A DNA stretch of 64,000 nt, taken from NCBI RefSeq assembly GCF_000425785.1, contig NZ_AUEC01000011.1, positions 1-64,000 of the forward strand. Direction: 5' to 3'. The translations under genes and the position numbers were made by a program. The stretch is from Pseudomonas taiwanensis DSM 21245. GTDB taxonomy: Bacteria > Pseudomonadota > Gammaproteobacteria > Pseudomonadales > Pseudomonadaceae. The notes beneath the pieces are model-generated. The model ran no database searches, was not told the origin of the DNA, and saw only the letters and a list, made by a program, of their open reading frames with translations. Every line of letters begins with the position of its first letter. Positions within the stretch are counted from its first letter, which is position 1. This document shows positions 11,882 through 21,844 of this stretch, one piece after another.

Positions 11882-13306
11882 TCACCACTGTCGCTTGTCA
11901 GGCCGGGTCAACCCAAGCTTCTCGATCCGGTAGCGCAGCATGTCGCGTGACAGACCGAGCATCCGCGCCGACTTGGTGACATTCCAGTCGGTGCGATCCA
12001 GCGTACGGCATACCAGATCCCGCTCCATGTCCGGCAGACTGGTACCCGGGTCAGGCTCGAAGCGTGGTGCCTCGAACGACGCAGGCGCAGGATGAGCCAA
12101 AGGCTCGTCGATCAAGGTCATGCACAGGTTCAGCTGGTGTGCCTGCACCACTTCATTAGGTGCCAGCAAGACCGTCTGTTCCAGCATGTTACGCAGTTCA
12201 CGCACATTTCCAGGCCAGCTGTAACCCAGCATCAGCGACTCGGCCTCGGCCGAGAAACGCAGGTTGGGCTTGCCATAACGACGCCCGTGATGGGCCAGGA
12301 AGTGCCGGGCAAGCAGCAGGATGTCCTGCCCGCGGGCATACAGACGTGGCACCTTCAAGGCAATGATGCGCAAGCGGAAGAACAGGTCGCGACGGAATTT
12401 GCCCTGTTGAACCATTTGCTCCAGGTTGCAGTTGGTGGCACTGATCACCCGCAGGTCGACCTTGCGCTCCTTGACCGCGCCGATTCGCCGAATGCTGCGA
12501 TCTTCCAACAGCTTGAGCAGCTTGGCTTGCAGGACCAGGTCCATTTCACCGATTTCATCCAGAAACAGCGTGCCGCCGTCCGCTGCCTCGACCAGGCCTA
12601 CGCGGCGCTCCTTGGCATCGGTAAAGGCACCTTTCTCGTGACCGAACAACTCGGCCTCCAGCAGGTTGGCCGGAATCGAGGCGCAGTTGAACTCGATGAA
12701 CGGCCCCTTGCTGCGTGAGCCGTCGAAATGCAGGGCACGGGCCACCAACTCCTTACCAGTGCCGGTCTCCCCTTCGATCAGCACCGGCGGCAGATCGTCA
12801 CTGGCCATGCGGCGCTCGGCATCGAGCACCTGATGCAGGGTGTGCTTGAGCGTGAGCATCGCCGGCGACTCGCCGATCAATGCCTGCAGGCCGGACTTCT
12901 GCGCTTCCCGCTCCTGATAGAACGACAGTGTGCGCTCCATGCGGTCCGCTGCCAGCGCCTTGTCCAAAGTCAACTTGAGTTCTGCCAGCACCACCGGCTT
13001 GGTCAGGTAATGGAAGGCCCCCTCCTTCATCGCCAGCACGGCGTCTTCGACATTGCCGTAGCCGGTCATCATGATCACCTTGAGGTCGGGCGCCTGTCCG
13101 ACGAGGGTGCGTAACAGGTCATGACCGTTCATGCCGGGTAGCGAATTGTCGGTGAGCACCGCATCGGGCTGGACGCGCTTGATCTGCTCCAGTGCCAGTT
13201 CGGCACTGTGGCACACCGTCACCTCGAAGCCTTTGATGCCCAGGTACGTGCGAATGTTATCGGCGAGGACTTCATCATCCTCGACTACCAGGATGCTGTG
13301 CTCCAT
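11882..13306 (-). CDS. NtrC-family sigma54-dependent response regulator
   Basis: A 474-residue three-domain regulator. The receiver (about 1-120) has phospho-acceptor D53 ([10 protein letters not shown]). The AAA+ domain (about 145-380) has Walker A GETGTGKE and Walker [14 protein letters not shown] Fis-type helix-turn-helix is at the C-terminus ([20 protein letters not shown]). The sigma54-contacting loop reads GAFTDA instead of the usual GAFTGA. The ATG at 13306 is preceded by gggagga and lies inside the 3' end of the upstream kinase gene (32-base overlap), so the two are coupled. Two paralogous kinases are encoded upstream; no target promoter is evident. Confidence 0.92.
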   Translation of the reverse strand: MEHSILVVEDDEVLADNIRTYLGIKGFEVTVCHSAELALEQIKRVQPDAVLTDNSLPGMNGHDLLRTLVGQAPDLKVIMMTGYGNVEDAVLAMKEGAFHYLTKPVVLAELKLTLDKALAADRMERTLSFYQEREAQKSGLQALIGESPAMLTLKHTLHQVLDAERRMASDDLPPVLIEGETGTGKELVARALHFDGSRSKGPFIEFNCASIPANLLEAELFGHEKGAFTDAKERRVGLVEAADGGTLFLDEIGEMDLVLQAKLLKLLEDRSIRRIGAVKERKVDLRVISATNCNLEQMVQQGKFRRDLFFRLRIIALKVPRLYARGQDILLLARHFLAHHGRRYGKPNLRFSAEAESLMLGYSWPGNVRELRNMLEQTVLLAPNEVVQAHQLNLCMTLIDEPLAHPAPASFEAPRFEPDPGTSLPDMERDLVCRTLDRTDWNVTKSARMLGLSRDMLRYRIEKLGLTRPDKRQW

Positions 13307-14795
13307 GGTCTCCTCCCGCTGCGATATTGAAAGTAAGGCTGACGCGGGTTCCTTCCTCTTCACGACTGCTCAAGCTGACCGAGCCGCCAAAACGTTCCAT
13401 GATGCGTTTGACCAAGGCCAGGCCAACACCCAGCCCGCCTTGCTTGGTGGTGAAGAAAGGCTTGAACACCATCCGCTCCTGCTGCCGGGTCATGCCCTTG
13501 CCGGTGTCGCTGAGCAGCAGCTGAGCGCGCTGCCCGTCCTGCACACTTACCTCGGCGCGCAGCTCGCCGCCGTTAGGCATCGCTTCCAAGGCGTTGGCGA
13601 ACAAACTGTTGAGAATTTGGGTAAGCTGCAGCGGCTGGCTGGCGACCCACTGCACCGATGGCCCCTCGAAGCTGAACTGCACACCGTTGCGCTCGATCTG
13701 CTGCGTGAATGCCAGCCGGGTGTCCTCGATGGCAGCGACCAGATCCACCGCCTCGGCTTCGTCGCTGGCCGGGCGTAGCGATACCAGTAGATCGCGCACC
13801 CAACGGGACATACGGTCAACCTGACCGATGATGTCGACGATGTTCTTCTGCGCCACGGGATTGGCGATTTCCTGCGCCAACTCCGCACTGGAACGGATGT
13901 TGGCCAGCGGGTTGCGCAAACTGTGGGCCACCGCCGAGGACATCTCGCCAAGCGCCACATAGGTTTCACTGGCCACCAGGCGGTCCTGCTGCTGACGAAG
14001 CATGGACGCTGCCCGACGTACGATCCAGAACAGGCCGAAGTAAATCAGCGCGCCGCCGACCAAGGTCGACGCCCAGATCAGTACGTAGCCGCGCTGTATG
14101 CGACGGATCAGGTCCTTGGGTTCCTTGTAGATCTCAACCATAGAAAGCACCTGCTCCCCCTGGCTGTCGAACAAGGGGATGTAGTTCTCGATGAACAGGT
14201 ACTCGGGCTCACGCAGAAACTTCTGTTCTTCACGGTCTTCGTGGGCCTTGTGATAGCTGGCCGACACAGCCTTTCGTGAGCGGAACGCACGATCGAGGTC
14301 GCCATCGGCCTCGATGCGCACGCCGATCAATTCTCGGTTGGTGGACCACAGGATGGTCCTGTCGCGAGCATAGACGTTGGCCAGCAAGGTGTCCGGGAGG
14401 TGCTCGACATGATCGAGGAACTCGACGCGGGTAGACTCGGCCAGCGCCGGGGCGAATTGCAGATGCTGCTCATCCCGTCGTGGGTCAAGCAATTCGCCCA
14501 TCGTGACACCTGGGGGCAACTGCGAATGGCGTACCTCAGCCTGGGCCATGGACTGGATGAATTGGGCGGTCAGCATGGCATCGCGCTCGACGCTGTCGCG
14601 CACCACGAACCGAGTCGACAAATACCCCAAGCCCCCCGCCACCGCGGCGATGATCAGCAGGCTGATGATCGAAAACCAGCGCAGCAGATTGAATTCGCGC
14701 AACGGCACAGCTGGGCCACTGGTAAGGCCACGCGTCGTGCCCGGAACTTCGTTTTCCAGCATCTGCATCGCTTGGTTCCCGCTCAGCAAGTCCAT
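13275..14795 (-). CDS. Membrane sensor histidine kinase (paralogue 1)
   Basis: A 506-residue kinase. Membrane segments at about 41-60 and 237-259 flank a periplasmic domain of about 175 residues containing the pattern LFIENYIPLFD. HisKA follows with H291 (SSAVAHSLRNPLA), then a HATPase with the N-box ANALEAM and the G-boxes DTGKGM and GGLGVGLALV. It shares the whole layout and many blocks with the kinase at 15061-16518, so the two arose by duplication. Its 3' end overlaps the regulator gene by 32 bases, making it the closest partner. The ribosome site before the ATG at 14795 is weak. Confidence 0.92.
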   Translation of the reverse strand: MDLLSGNQAMQMLENEVPGTTRGLTSGPAVPLREFNLLRWFSIISLLIIAAVAGGLGYLSTRFVVRDSVERDAMLTAQFIQSMAQAEVRHSQLPPGVTMGELLDPRRDEQHLQFAPALAESTRVEFLDHVEHLPDTLLANVYARDRTILWSTNRELIGVRIEADGDLDRAFRSRKAVSASYHKAHEDREEQKFLREPEYLFIENYIPLFDSQGEQVLSMVEIYKEPKDLIRRIQRGYVLIWASTLVGGALIYFGLFWIVRRAASMLRQQQDRLVASETYVALGEMSSAVAHSLRNPLANIRSSAELAQEIANPVAQKNIVDIIGQVDRMSRWVRDLLVSLRPASDEAEAVDLVAAIEDTRLAFTQQIERNGVQFSFEGPSVQWVASQPLQLTQILNSLFANALEAMPNGGELRAEVSVQDGQRAQLLLSDTGKGMTRQQERMVFKPFFTTKQGGLGVGLALVKRIMERFGGSVSLSSREEEGTRVSLTFNIAAGGDHGAQHPGSRG

Positions 14796-15060
14796 TCAGG
14801 AAGGCCTCAAGGGGTTGCTACCGTACGTAGCAAATTGATAGCACTTCGCCAGAGCGGCAACAGCCGCCATTTGTCGTGATCATGACGCTGCAAAAAGTTG
14901 GCCAGGCTATTTAGATTATATTTTATATTTACAATTCAATGACTTATGGCACTTTTATTATGCAGATTCGAGAATAATTCCCCGACATCGGGTGTTTTCC
15001 ACCCAATTCGTAGAAAACGTTTTAAATCAGATACTTAAGGTCAACATGTAATTCAGGACA

Positions 15061-16518
15061 TCACGTTCTCGCCAATCGGAAGCTCAACGAGACCCGGGTG
15101 CCATGGCCCGCGCGGCTGCTCAACCTTACCGAGCCTCCAAAACGCTCCATGATGCGCTTTACCAACATGAGGCCCACCCCCAAGCCACCTTGCTTGGTGG
15201 TGAAAAAGGGTCGAAACGCCAGTCGCTGCTGCTGCTCGCTCATGCCCTTGCCGGTATCGGAAAGACGCAAAGTCAGGTTGGTGCGATCGTGGCGTACCAC
15301 CTCGACCTTGAGTTGCCCACCCTGCTCCATCGACTCCAGGGCATTGGCGATCAGGCTGTTGAATATCTGCGCAAGCAACGCTGGCTGACCCAGCACCTGA
15401 ACGGCGGGTAATGGTCGCACTTCCAGGCTGACCCCTGACCGCGCGAGCGCCGCCGCGAATGTCTGCAGGCTTTCCTGCAGCGCCTGGGACAGGTCCACCG
15501 GCACCGCGTCGTCGTTCAGCGGCCGCAACGATTGCAACAACTGGCGGATCCACTGCGACATGCGGTCGACCTGGCTGATGATGTCGTTGATGTTTTTCTG
15601 TGCGGGGCCGTCGTCGAATGCCTGGGCCAGCTCTGCACTGGAGCGAATGCTGGCCAGCGGGTTGCGCAAGCTGTGGGCCACCGCCGAGGACACCTCGCCC
15701 AGGGCGACGTAGGTCTCGCTGTTGATCAGCCGCTTCTGCTGTACCGCCATCACCCGCGAGGCACGCCGCATGATGCCGTACAGGCCGATGTAGACCAGGC
15801 CTGCACCGACGGCGATCGCCAGCCAGATCAGCAACAGGCCGTGCTCGATGCGCACGATCAGGTCGTGGGGCTCCTTGTAGATCTCCACCATCGCCGTGAC
15901 CTGCTCGCCCCCGGCATCGAACAGCGGAATGTAGTTCTCGATGAACAACTGCTCAGGCGGGGTCACGAACTTTTGCTCGGCCCGCGCCTGCTCGAAGTCG
16001 TGATAGCTCGCCGACACCCGCATCTTGTACTCGAAGGCGCGGTCCAGGTCTTCGTCGCCTTCGATCAGCTTGCCCACCAGCGCAGGGTTGCTGGACCAGA
16101 TCACCGTGCGGTCAGGTGCATAGATGTTGGCAAGCAGCATGTCCGGCAGGTGGGCGATATGGTCGAGAAACTCACCCCGAGCCCTGCGCCGCGCGTCCGG
16201 GTCCACGTCAGGCAAGGCTTGCTGGTCGGTGCGAGGGTCGATCAACTCGCCCATGGTGCGCACATTGGGGATGGACACATGGCGCACTTCGGCATCGGCA
16301 ATGGCGGTGATGAACTGGGCCGTGAGCAATGCGTCGCGCTCGACGCTTTCATCGATGATGAAGCGGCTTGAAATCAGGCCCAGCCCAACGCCGATGGACA
16401 GAATGATCGCCAGGCTGACCCAGGCATACCAACTCAACAAATTGAATGGCTTGCGCTGTGGAGCGGCCTCGCCAGCTGTGGGCACGTCGAGGCTGTTCAA
16501 ATGCGGGGCGCTGTCCAT
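15061..16518 (-). CDS. Membrane sensor histidine kinase (paralogue 2)
   Basis: A 485-residue kinase with the same design as the downstream paralogue: membrane segments near residues 31-52 and 226-246, a periplasmic domain with LFIENYIPLFD, and HisKA with the same SSAVAHSLRNPLA block (H282 in this numbering). The HATPase carries ANALESM, DTGKGM and GGLGVGLMLV. The ATG at 16518 is preceded by ggag at good spacing; the longer frame would begin with TTG at 16530. A 265-base AT-rich gap separates it from paralogue 1, so the two kinases may be separately transcribed while feeding the same regulator. Confidence 0.92.
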   Translation of the reverse strand: MDSAPHLNSLDVPTAGEAAPQRKPFNLLSWYAWVSLAIILSIGVGLGLISSRFIIDESVERDALLTAQFITAIADAEVRHVSIPNVRTMGELIDPRTDQQALPDVDPDARRRARGEFLDHIAHLPDMLLANIYAPDRTVIWSSNPALVGKLIEGDEDLDRAFEYKMRVSASYHDFEQARAEQKFVTPPEQLFIENYIPLFDAGGEQVTAMVEIYKEPHDLIVRIEHGLLLIWLAIAVGAGLVYIGLYGIMRRASRVMAVQQKRLINSETYVALGEVSSAVAHSLRNPLASIRSSAELAQAFDDGPAQKNINDIISQVDRMSQWIRQLLQSLRPLNDDAVPVDLSQALQESLQTFAAALARSGVSLEVRPLPAVQVLGQPALLAQIFNSLIANALESMEQGGQLKVEVVRHDRTNLTLRLSDTGKGMSEQQQRLAFRPFFTTKQGGLGVGLMLVKRIMERFGGSVRLSSRAGHGTRVSLSFRLART

Positions 16519-16636
16519 GCCGGACTCCAAGGCGGGTCACCTTTGAAGGTTATAGCCCAGAGTTGGGGAATCATGACGCCGATTGGTCGGAACGCTGCGG
16601 TTTATACGTTCTAGAGCCGCGTGCAGCAGTGCGGTA

Positions 16637-17233
16637 CTACAAAGGGGAATCTTCGGCCAACCCCTGCAATTTACGGTATTCACGCAATACGTTGGGGACA
16701 TATCGGCGGGTTTCGGCGAACGGCGGAACCGCCCGTCCACGTCGCAGCACCGCATCGGGTCCAGCGTTGTAGGCAGCCACGGCCAGGGTGATATCGTTAT
16801 CGAACAGCTTCAGCATTCGCTTGAGGTAGCGTGCCCCGCCCTGCACGTTGTCTTCAGGATCCAGCGCGTTCTCCACGCCCATCTCCCGGGCGGTGTCCGG
16901 CATCAATTGCATCAGCCCGACTGCCCCGGCCGCCGAACGGGCCTTGGGGTTATAGCCGGACTCGGCCTTGATCAAGGCATGCAGCAACGCCTGGGGTACA
17001 TCATGGGTTCGCGCCGCCGCCGCGACAACATCGGCGTATGGCCTTCCGGTCACCCTCTGCGCATCGGCAGGACCGGCCTGGGCGACCGTTTCACTGATCA
17101 CCCGCTGGTAGTGGCTGCCTGGCCGATGGACGTTGGTCAGGACATAGCCGCCTTTGGCATCAATGCTGATGTACACGTCGGCCTGGGCCGCACCTGCCAC
17201 CAGCCAGATCAATCCCAGAATGATAACTCGCAT
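16637..17233 (-). CDS. Periplasmic lytic transglycosylase (SLT domain)
   Basis: A 198-residue exported protein: signal peptide (1-18, ending AGAAQA), a small N-terminal domain resembling DUF4124 (VYISIDAKGGYVLTNV), then a soluble lytic transglycosylase domain with catalytic E91 (ALIKAESGYN), GLMQLMPDTA and AYNAGP. It cleaves peptidoglycan strands. The ATG at 17233 is chosen over the GTG at 17242 because ggagg lies 8 bases upstream of the ATG and overlaps the GTG. It is divergent from gspG-gspF; small transglycosylases often accompany envelope-spanning secretion machines, so a link is possible but unproven. Confidence 0.92.
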   Translation of the reverse strand: MRVIILGLIWLVAGAAQADVYISIDAKGGYVLTNVHRPGSHYQRVISETVAQAGPADAQRVTGRPYADVVAAAARTHDVPQALLHALIKAESGYNPKARSAAGAVGLMQLMPDTAREMGVENALDPEDNVQGGARYLKRMLKLFDNDITLAVAAYNAGPDAVLRRGRAVPPFAETRRYVPNVLREYRKLQGLAEDSPL

Positions 17234-17418
17234 CTCGGTCACCTCCCGTTCGCTGCCCCCGTTTTGGGGGATATGCCCCAGAAAACCTGAGCTTTCGAGC
17301 TACGACGCAAGCACCGTGCCGCTTGCCATCCCGCATGCCGCAAGGCCCCGAGGCAGACGTGCACGGCAGTTGCATAAGGCTTGAAAAAGCATGTCCACAT
17401 GCAGCGGAGGGCTTCACC

Positions 17419-17844
17419 ATGCAGCGCAGAATCAATACCCAACGTGGTTTCACCCTGCTTGAGCTTCTGGTGGTGTTGGTGGTGCTTGGCCTGTTGGCCG
17501 GGATCGTCGCGCCCAAATACTTCAGCCAGCTCGGCCGCTCCGAGGCCAAGGTGGCGCGGGCACAGATCGAGGGGCTGAGCAAGGCGCTGGACCTCTATCG
17601 CCTGGAAGTGGGGCATTACCCCAACAGTGAGCAAGGATTGCAGGCGCTGGTGGCAGCCCCCAGCGGCGAGGCACGCTGGTCCGGGCCTTACCTGCAGAAA
17701 GCGGTGCCACAGGACCCCTGGGGCCGGCCTTATATTTACCGCCAACCGGGTGAGAACGGCGGCGAGTACGACCTGCTCTCGATGGGCAAGGACGGCCAGC
17801 CCGGCGGCGATGGGGAGAATGCCGAAATCACCAGTTGGCAGTAA
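17419..17844 (+). CDS. gspG: Type II secretion major pseudopilin (GspG-like)
   Basis: A 141-residue pseudopilin. The prepilin cleavage site QRG/FTLLELLVVL is followed by a hydrophobic helix and then the GspG C-terminal block with HYPNSEQGLQALV and DPWGRPYIYR. A GspG protein polymerises into the pseudopilus that pushes substrates through the outer membrane. The ATG at 17419 is preceded by gcggaggg and gives a normal short leader; the open frame extends upstream without pseudopilin-like sequence. Only gspF follows; the other type II components are absent from the window. Confidence 0.93.
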   Translation: MQRRINTQRGFTLLELLVVLVVLGLLAGIVAPKYFSQLGRSEAKVARAQIEGLSKALDLYRLEVGHYPNSEQGLQALVAAPSGEARWSGPYLQKAVPQDPWGRPYIYRQPGENGGEYDLLSMGKDGQPGGDGENAEITSWQ

Positions 17845-17855
17845 GGAGAACGGCC

Positions 17856-19046
17856 ATGCGCTACAGCCTCAAAGCCTTGGGTAGCCGGGGCCTGGTGCAG
17901 TTGCAGATCGACGCAGAGGATATCGAGCAGGCGCGGCGCAAGGCCGAAGAGCAAGGCCTGAAGGTGGTCAGTGTGCGTGGCCAAGGGCACTGGCTCGGCG
18001 GCCTGACCTGGCGCCGCGAGGCAACGTTCGACCTGGTGCTGTTCAGCCAGGAGCTTTCAACCTTGCTCAATGCCGGCCTCCCCCTGATCGACGCCCTGGA
18101 AAGCCTGGCGGAAAAGGCTCCTGCCGCCGCGACCCGCAAGGTGCTGGCGGCGTTGGTAAGCCAGCTCTACGAGGGCCGCTCGCTGTCCCAGGCCCTGGGA
18201 CAACAACCGCGGGTCTTCCCAAACCTGTATGTGGCGCTGGTGCAGTCCAGCGAGCGCACCGGCGCCCTGGGAGATGCGCTGACCCGCTACATCAGCTATC
18301 GCCAGCGCCTGGACCTGGTTCGGCAGAAGCTAGTGGGTGCCTCGATCTACCCCTTGCTGTTACTGCTGGTGGGTGGGGGTGTGGTGCTGTTTCTGCTGGG
18401 CTACGTGGTCCCCCGCTTTAGCCTTGTGTTCGAAGGCATGGGCACCGAACTGCCCTGGTTGTCACGGGTACTGATGCAGATCGGTCTGTTCCTGCACGCC
18501 CAGCAACTGCCGTTGGGCCTGTCGGCCTTGGTGAGCATAAGCGCACTGGTCGTACTGCGCCGGCATCCGGCGCTGCGGCGTTGGGCATCCCGCCAACTGC
18601 GACGTGCTCCGGCCCTGCATCAGCGCCTGATGATGTACGAGCTGGCTCGGTTCTATCGCTCGCTGGGCATATTGTTGCAGGGCGGTATTCCCATCCTCAC
18701 CGCCATGGGTATGGCCCGCGGCCTGCTGGGCAGTGCCGCGGCCCAGGGGCTGGAGCAAGCCAGCAAACGGGTGGGTGAAGGGTTGCCACTGTCCGATGCG
18801 CTGGAAGCGGGCCAACTGGTGACGCCCGTTTCGTTGCGGCTGCTTCGGGCGGGTGAGCAGTCAGGCAACCTTGGCGAAATGCTGGAGCGCTGCGCGGACT
18901 TCCACGACCAGGAAATCGGACGTTGGGTGGAGTGGTTCGTTCGTCTGTTCGAACCGTTGTTGATGACCTTCATCGGGCTGTTGATCGGCCTGATCGTGAT
19001 CCTCATGTACATGCCGATCTTCGAGCTGGCATCGAGCATCCACTGA
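17856..19046 (+). CDS. gspF: Type II secretion inner-membrane protein (GspF-like)
   Basis: A 396-residue protein with two T2SSF repeats (about 60-185 and 265-385), each with the pattern ELSTLLNAG or SLGILLQGG, and three membrane segments (about 162-185, 210-235 and 365-388). It is the platform protein that couples the cytoplasmic ATPase to pseudopilus growth. The ATG at 17856 follows a strong site (taaggagaacggcc), 11 bases after gspG. The pair must use an ATPase (GspE), secretin and prepilin peptidase encoded elsewhere, or be a remnant. Confidence 0.93.
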   Translation: MRYSLKALGSRGLVQLQIDAEDIEQARRKAEEQGLKVVSVRGQGHWLGGLTWRREATFDLVLFSQELSTLLNAGLPLIDALESLAEKAPAAATRKVLAALVSQLYEGRSLSQALGQQPRVFPNLYVALVQSSERTGALGDALTRYISYRQRLDLVRQKLVGASIYPLLLLLVGGGVVLFLLGYVVPRFSLVFEGMGTELPWLSRVLMQIGLFLHAQQLPLGLSALVSISALVVLRRHPALRRWASRQLRRAPALHQRLMMYELARFYRSLGILLQGGIPILTAMGMARGLLGSAAAQGLEQASKRVGEGLPLSDALEAGQLVTPVSLRLLRAGEQSGNLGEMLERCADFHDQEIGRWVEWFVRLFEPLLMTFIGLLIGLIVILMYMPIFELASSIH

Positions 19047-19088
19047 CCATCAGGCGGACGAGACGGCTCCGCCCGCCTGTGGCGCGAC

Positions 19089-20624
19089 TCAGTGCCCTGC
19101 CGACGCCGGTCCGGCCTTGGCGGTGAAGGGTGGCTTGGCCAGCCATACCAGCAGGATCAGGCCGGCGAACACCCAGGTCATCAAGGTGAAGTAGTCCACC
19201 GTCGACATCATGTACGCCTGTCCGTTGAGCATCTGTTCCAGTTGCGCGTAATGCTGTGGGGTGGCGCCGCCCAATTGCTCCAGGGTGTGCCGCGTCGTCG
19301 GGTCGTAGGCGCTGATGTGCTCGCTGAGATAGGCGTGGTGCTGGTCGGCGCGGCGAATCCAGATCCAGGTCGTCAACGAGGCGGCAAAGCTGCCACCCAA
19401 GGTGCGTAGGAAGGTCGCCAGGCCAGAACCATCGGCGATCTGCTGCGGCGGCAGGTCCGACAACAGGATGCTCAGGGTTGGCATGAAGAACAGCGCCACA
19501 CCGATGCCCATGAACAGTTGCACCAAGGCTACGTGCTGGAAATCAACGTCGCTGGTGAAGCCTGCGCGCAGGTAACAACTGGTGCCGATGGCCAGGAACG
19601 CCAGCCCGGCCAGTACCCGGAGGTCGAAGCGGTGCGCATACTTGCCCACGAACGGCGACAGCACCACCGGCAGCAGGCCGATCGGCGCCACCGCCAGGCC
19701 TGCCCACGTGGCGGTATAGCCCATCTGGGTCTGCAACCACTGCGGCAGAATCAGGTTGATGCCGAAGAATGCGGCGTAGCCCCCGACCAGCACCAGCGTG
19801 CCGATACGAAAGTTGCGGTGAGCGAACAGCCGCAGGTTGACCACAGGGTGTCGATCCGTGAGCTCCCAGATCACGAAAATCGCCAGGAACACCAGCGAAA
19901 TCAGGCTGCCGACGATGATGAACGACGACTCGAACCAGTCCAGGTCGTTACCTTTGTCCAGCACTACCTGCAGGGCACCGACGCCAACGATCAGCGTCAG
20001 CAAGCCGATGTAGTCCATCGGCTGGCGACTGGTGACCACCGGGCGGGTGCGCATCTGCTGACGCACCACGGCTGCGGCGAACAAACCGATGGGCACGTTG
20101 ATGAAGAAGATCCACGGCCAGCTGTAGCTGTCGGTGATCCAGCCGCCCAGAATCGGCCCGGCGATCGGCGCCACCACCGTGACCATTGCCAGCAACGCCA
20201 GCGCCATGCCCCGCTTGGCCGGCGGATACACCGCGATCAGCAGTGTCTGGGTCATCGGGTACAGGGGCCCGGCCACCACACCCTGCAATACCCGAAAGCC
20301 CACCAACTCGGGCATCGACTGCGCAATACCGCAAAGAAAAGAGGCCAGCACGAACAGCAAGGTGGCCCAGATGAACAGTTTCACCTCACCGAAGCGGCGG
20401 CTCAGCCAGCCGGTCAGCGGCAACGCAATGGCGTTGCTCACCGCGAACGAGGTGATCACCCAGGTGCCCTGCTCATAGCTGACACCCAGGTTACCGGAGA
20501 TGGTCGGCAAGGCCACGTTGGCGATGGTGGTGTCGAGCACCTGCATGAAGGTAGCCAGCGACAGGCCGATGGTGGTCAGCAGCAGGCTCGGCGGCGTGAA
20601 CTGCGCAGGGGCTTGGTTGCTCAT
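19089..20624 (-). CDS. emrB: DHA2-family multidrug efflux MFS permease EmrB
   Basis: A 511-residue MFS transporter with 14 predicted membrane segments. It has the DHA2 signature LDTTIANVALPTISGNL near the N-terminus and the antiporter motif C region GPILGGWI. It exports toxic compounds with the membrane-fusion protein EmrA and an outer-membrane channel. It starts 4 bases inside the emrA 3' end (ATGA overlap), so the two are translationally coupled. No outer-membrane factor gene accompanies the pair, so a TolC-like channel from elsewhere is needed. Confidence 0.95.
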   Translation of the reverse strand: MSNQAPAQFTPPSLLLTTIGLSLATFMQVLDTTIANVALPTISGNLGVSYEQGTWVITSFAVSNAIALPLTGWLSRRFGEVKLFIWATLLFVLASFLCGIAQSMPELVGFRVLQGVVAGPLYPMTQTLLIAVYPPAKRGMALALLAMVTVVAPIAGPILGGWITDSYSWPWIFFINVPIGLFAAAVVRQQMRTRPVVTSRQPMDYIGLLTLIVGVGALQVVLDKGNDLDWFESSFIIVGSLISLVFLAIFVIWELTDRHPVVNLRLFAHRNFRIGTLVLVGGYAAFFGINLILPQWLQTQMGYTATWAGLAVAPIGLLPVVLSPFVGKYAHRFDLRVLAGLAFLAIGTSCYLRAGFTSDVDFQHVALVQLFMGIGVALFFMPTLSILLSDLPPQQIADGSGLATFLRTLGGSFAASLTTWIWIRRADQHHAYLSEHISAYDPTTRHTLEQLGGATPQHYAQLEQMLNGQAYMMSTVDYFTLMTWVFAGLILLVWLAKPPFTAKAGPASAGH

Positions 20625-21814
20625 CGCTGGGCCGTCTTGCCAGTCGCGCTGTTTTCGTGAATCAACCGGGCGATCAGCTTGTCAGCCTCGACCAACTGGC
20701 GATCGTAAACCTGCGTGGTGTAACTGGCCTGCTGCGGTGGCTGCTGGGCCAGCGCCGGGCCACTCTGGTCGTGCAAGTCCACCTCGACCACCGTGGACAG
20801 GCCGATACGCAGCGGGTGGTCCTTGAGCTGCTCGGGGTTCAGTTGGATACGCACCGGGACACGCTGCACGATCTTGATCCAGTTGCCGGTGGCGTTCTGC
20901 GCAGGCAACAGGGCAAAGGCACTGCCGGTGCCGGCGCCAAGGCTGTCGACCGTACCGCTGAAGGTGACCTGGCTGCCGTAAAGGTCTGCAGTGATCTGCA
21001 CAGGTTGGCCGATGCGCATCTCGCGCAGTTGGGTTTCTTTGAAGTTGGCGTCGATCCAGACCTCGTCCAAGGGAATGACTGCCATGGTCGCAGTGCCCGG
21101 TTGCAGGCGCTGTCCCAACTGCACGGTGCGCTTGGCGACATAACCGGTCACTGGGGCCACCAAGGTGGTACGGGCATGGTCGAGATAGGCCTGGCGCAGA
21201 TCGGCGGCGGCAGCCATCACCTCAGGGTGCGAAGACACCACAGTGTCGTCGATAAGCGCCGCGCTGGTGTTGAGCTGCTGGCGGGCGCTGTTCAGGGCGC
21301 TCTGGGCCACGCTCAGGTCGTCACGAGCGTGGGAGATTTCCTCAGCCGCGATGGCCCCGCTGTCGGCAAGCACCTTGCGTCGGTTGTAGTTGTCCTGGGC
21401 CTTCTGCAGCTCGGCCTGGCGGGTCTGCAACTGGGCCTTGAGGGCATCGACATTGCTGTACAGGCCTCGGACCTGGCGCACGGTGCGGGCCAGCTTGGCT
21501 TCGGCGGACTGCAGCGCAACCTCGCTGTCGGCCGGGTCGAACTGCAACAGCACCTGGCCCGCGTGGACCAGGTCACCATCGTCAGCACCAATGCTGGTCA
21601 CCGTGCCGGTCACCAGTGGGGTGATTTCCACCACGTTGCCGTTGACGTAGGCGTCGTCGGTGCTTTCGTGCCAACGCCCGACCAGGCTGTACCAAGCCCA
21701 GGCGCCGAGGCCACCGAGGACCAGCAGCAGAAGCAGGCCGAGCAGCCAGACCTTGCGCTTGCGCGAAGGTTCGGGGGTGGCGGAGGGATGAGAGGCGTCT
21801 GCGGGAGTAGCCAT
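20621..21814 (-). CDS. emrA: EmrA-like membrane fusion protein
   Basis: A 397-residue HlyD/EmrA adaptor. It has a cytoplasmic N-terminus, one membrane anchor (about residues 23-43), a lipoyl-like half (GDLVHAGQVLLQFDP), a long coiled-coil hairpin (about 100-210) and a beta-barrel region (VAPVTGYVAKRTVQLGQ). It bridges EmrB to an outer-membrane channel. It is the middle gene of the marR-emrA-emrB operon, 30 bases after marR. Confidence 0.94.
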   Translation of the reverse strand: MATPADASHPSATPEPSRKRKVWLLGLLLLLVLGGLGAWAWYSLVGRWHESTDDAYVNGNVVEITPLVTGTVTSIGADDGDLVHAGQVLLQFDPADSEVALQSAEAKLARTVRQVRGLYSNVDALKAQLQTRQAELQKAQDNYNRRKVLADSGAIAAEEISHARDDLSVAQSALNSARQQLNTSAALIDDTVVSSHPEVMAAAADLRQAYLDHARTTLVAPVTGYVAKRTVQLGQRLQPGTATMAVIPLDEVWIDANFKETQLREMRIGQPVQITADLYGSQVTFSGTVDSLGAGTGSAFALLPAQNATGNWIKIVQRVPVRIQLNPEQLKDHPLRIGLSTVVEVDLHDQSGPALAQQPPQQASYTTQVYDRQLVEADKLIARLIHENSATGKTAQR

Positions 21815-21844
21815 GACAGTACCTTGGAGAATGCTTGACAGGGA

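Noticed and set aside
14946..14963. A sigma54-like tggcac...gc promoter between the two paralogous kinases
   Set aside because: GG-to-GC spacing is 14 rather than 12 bases, and the orientation is opposite to both genes.
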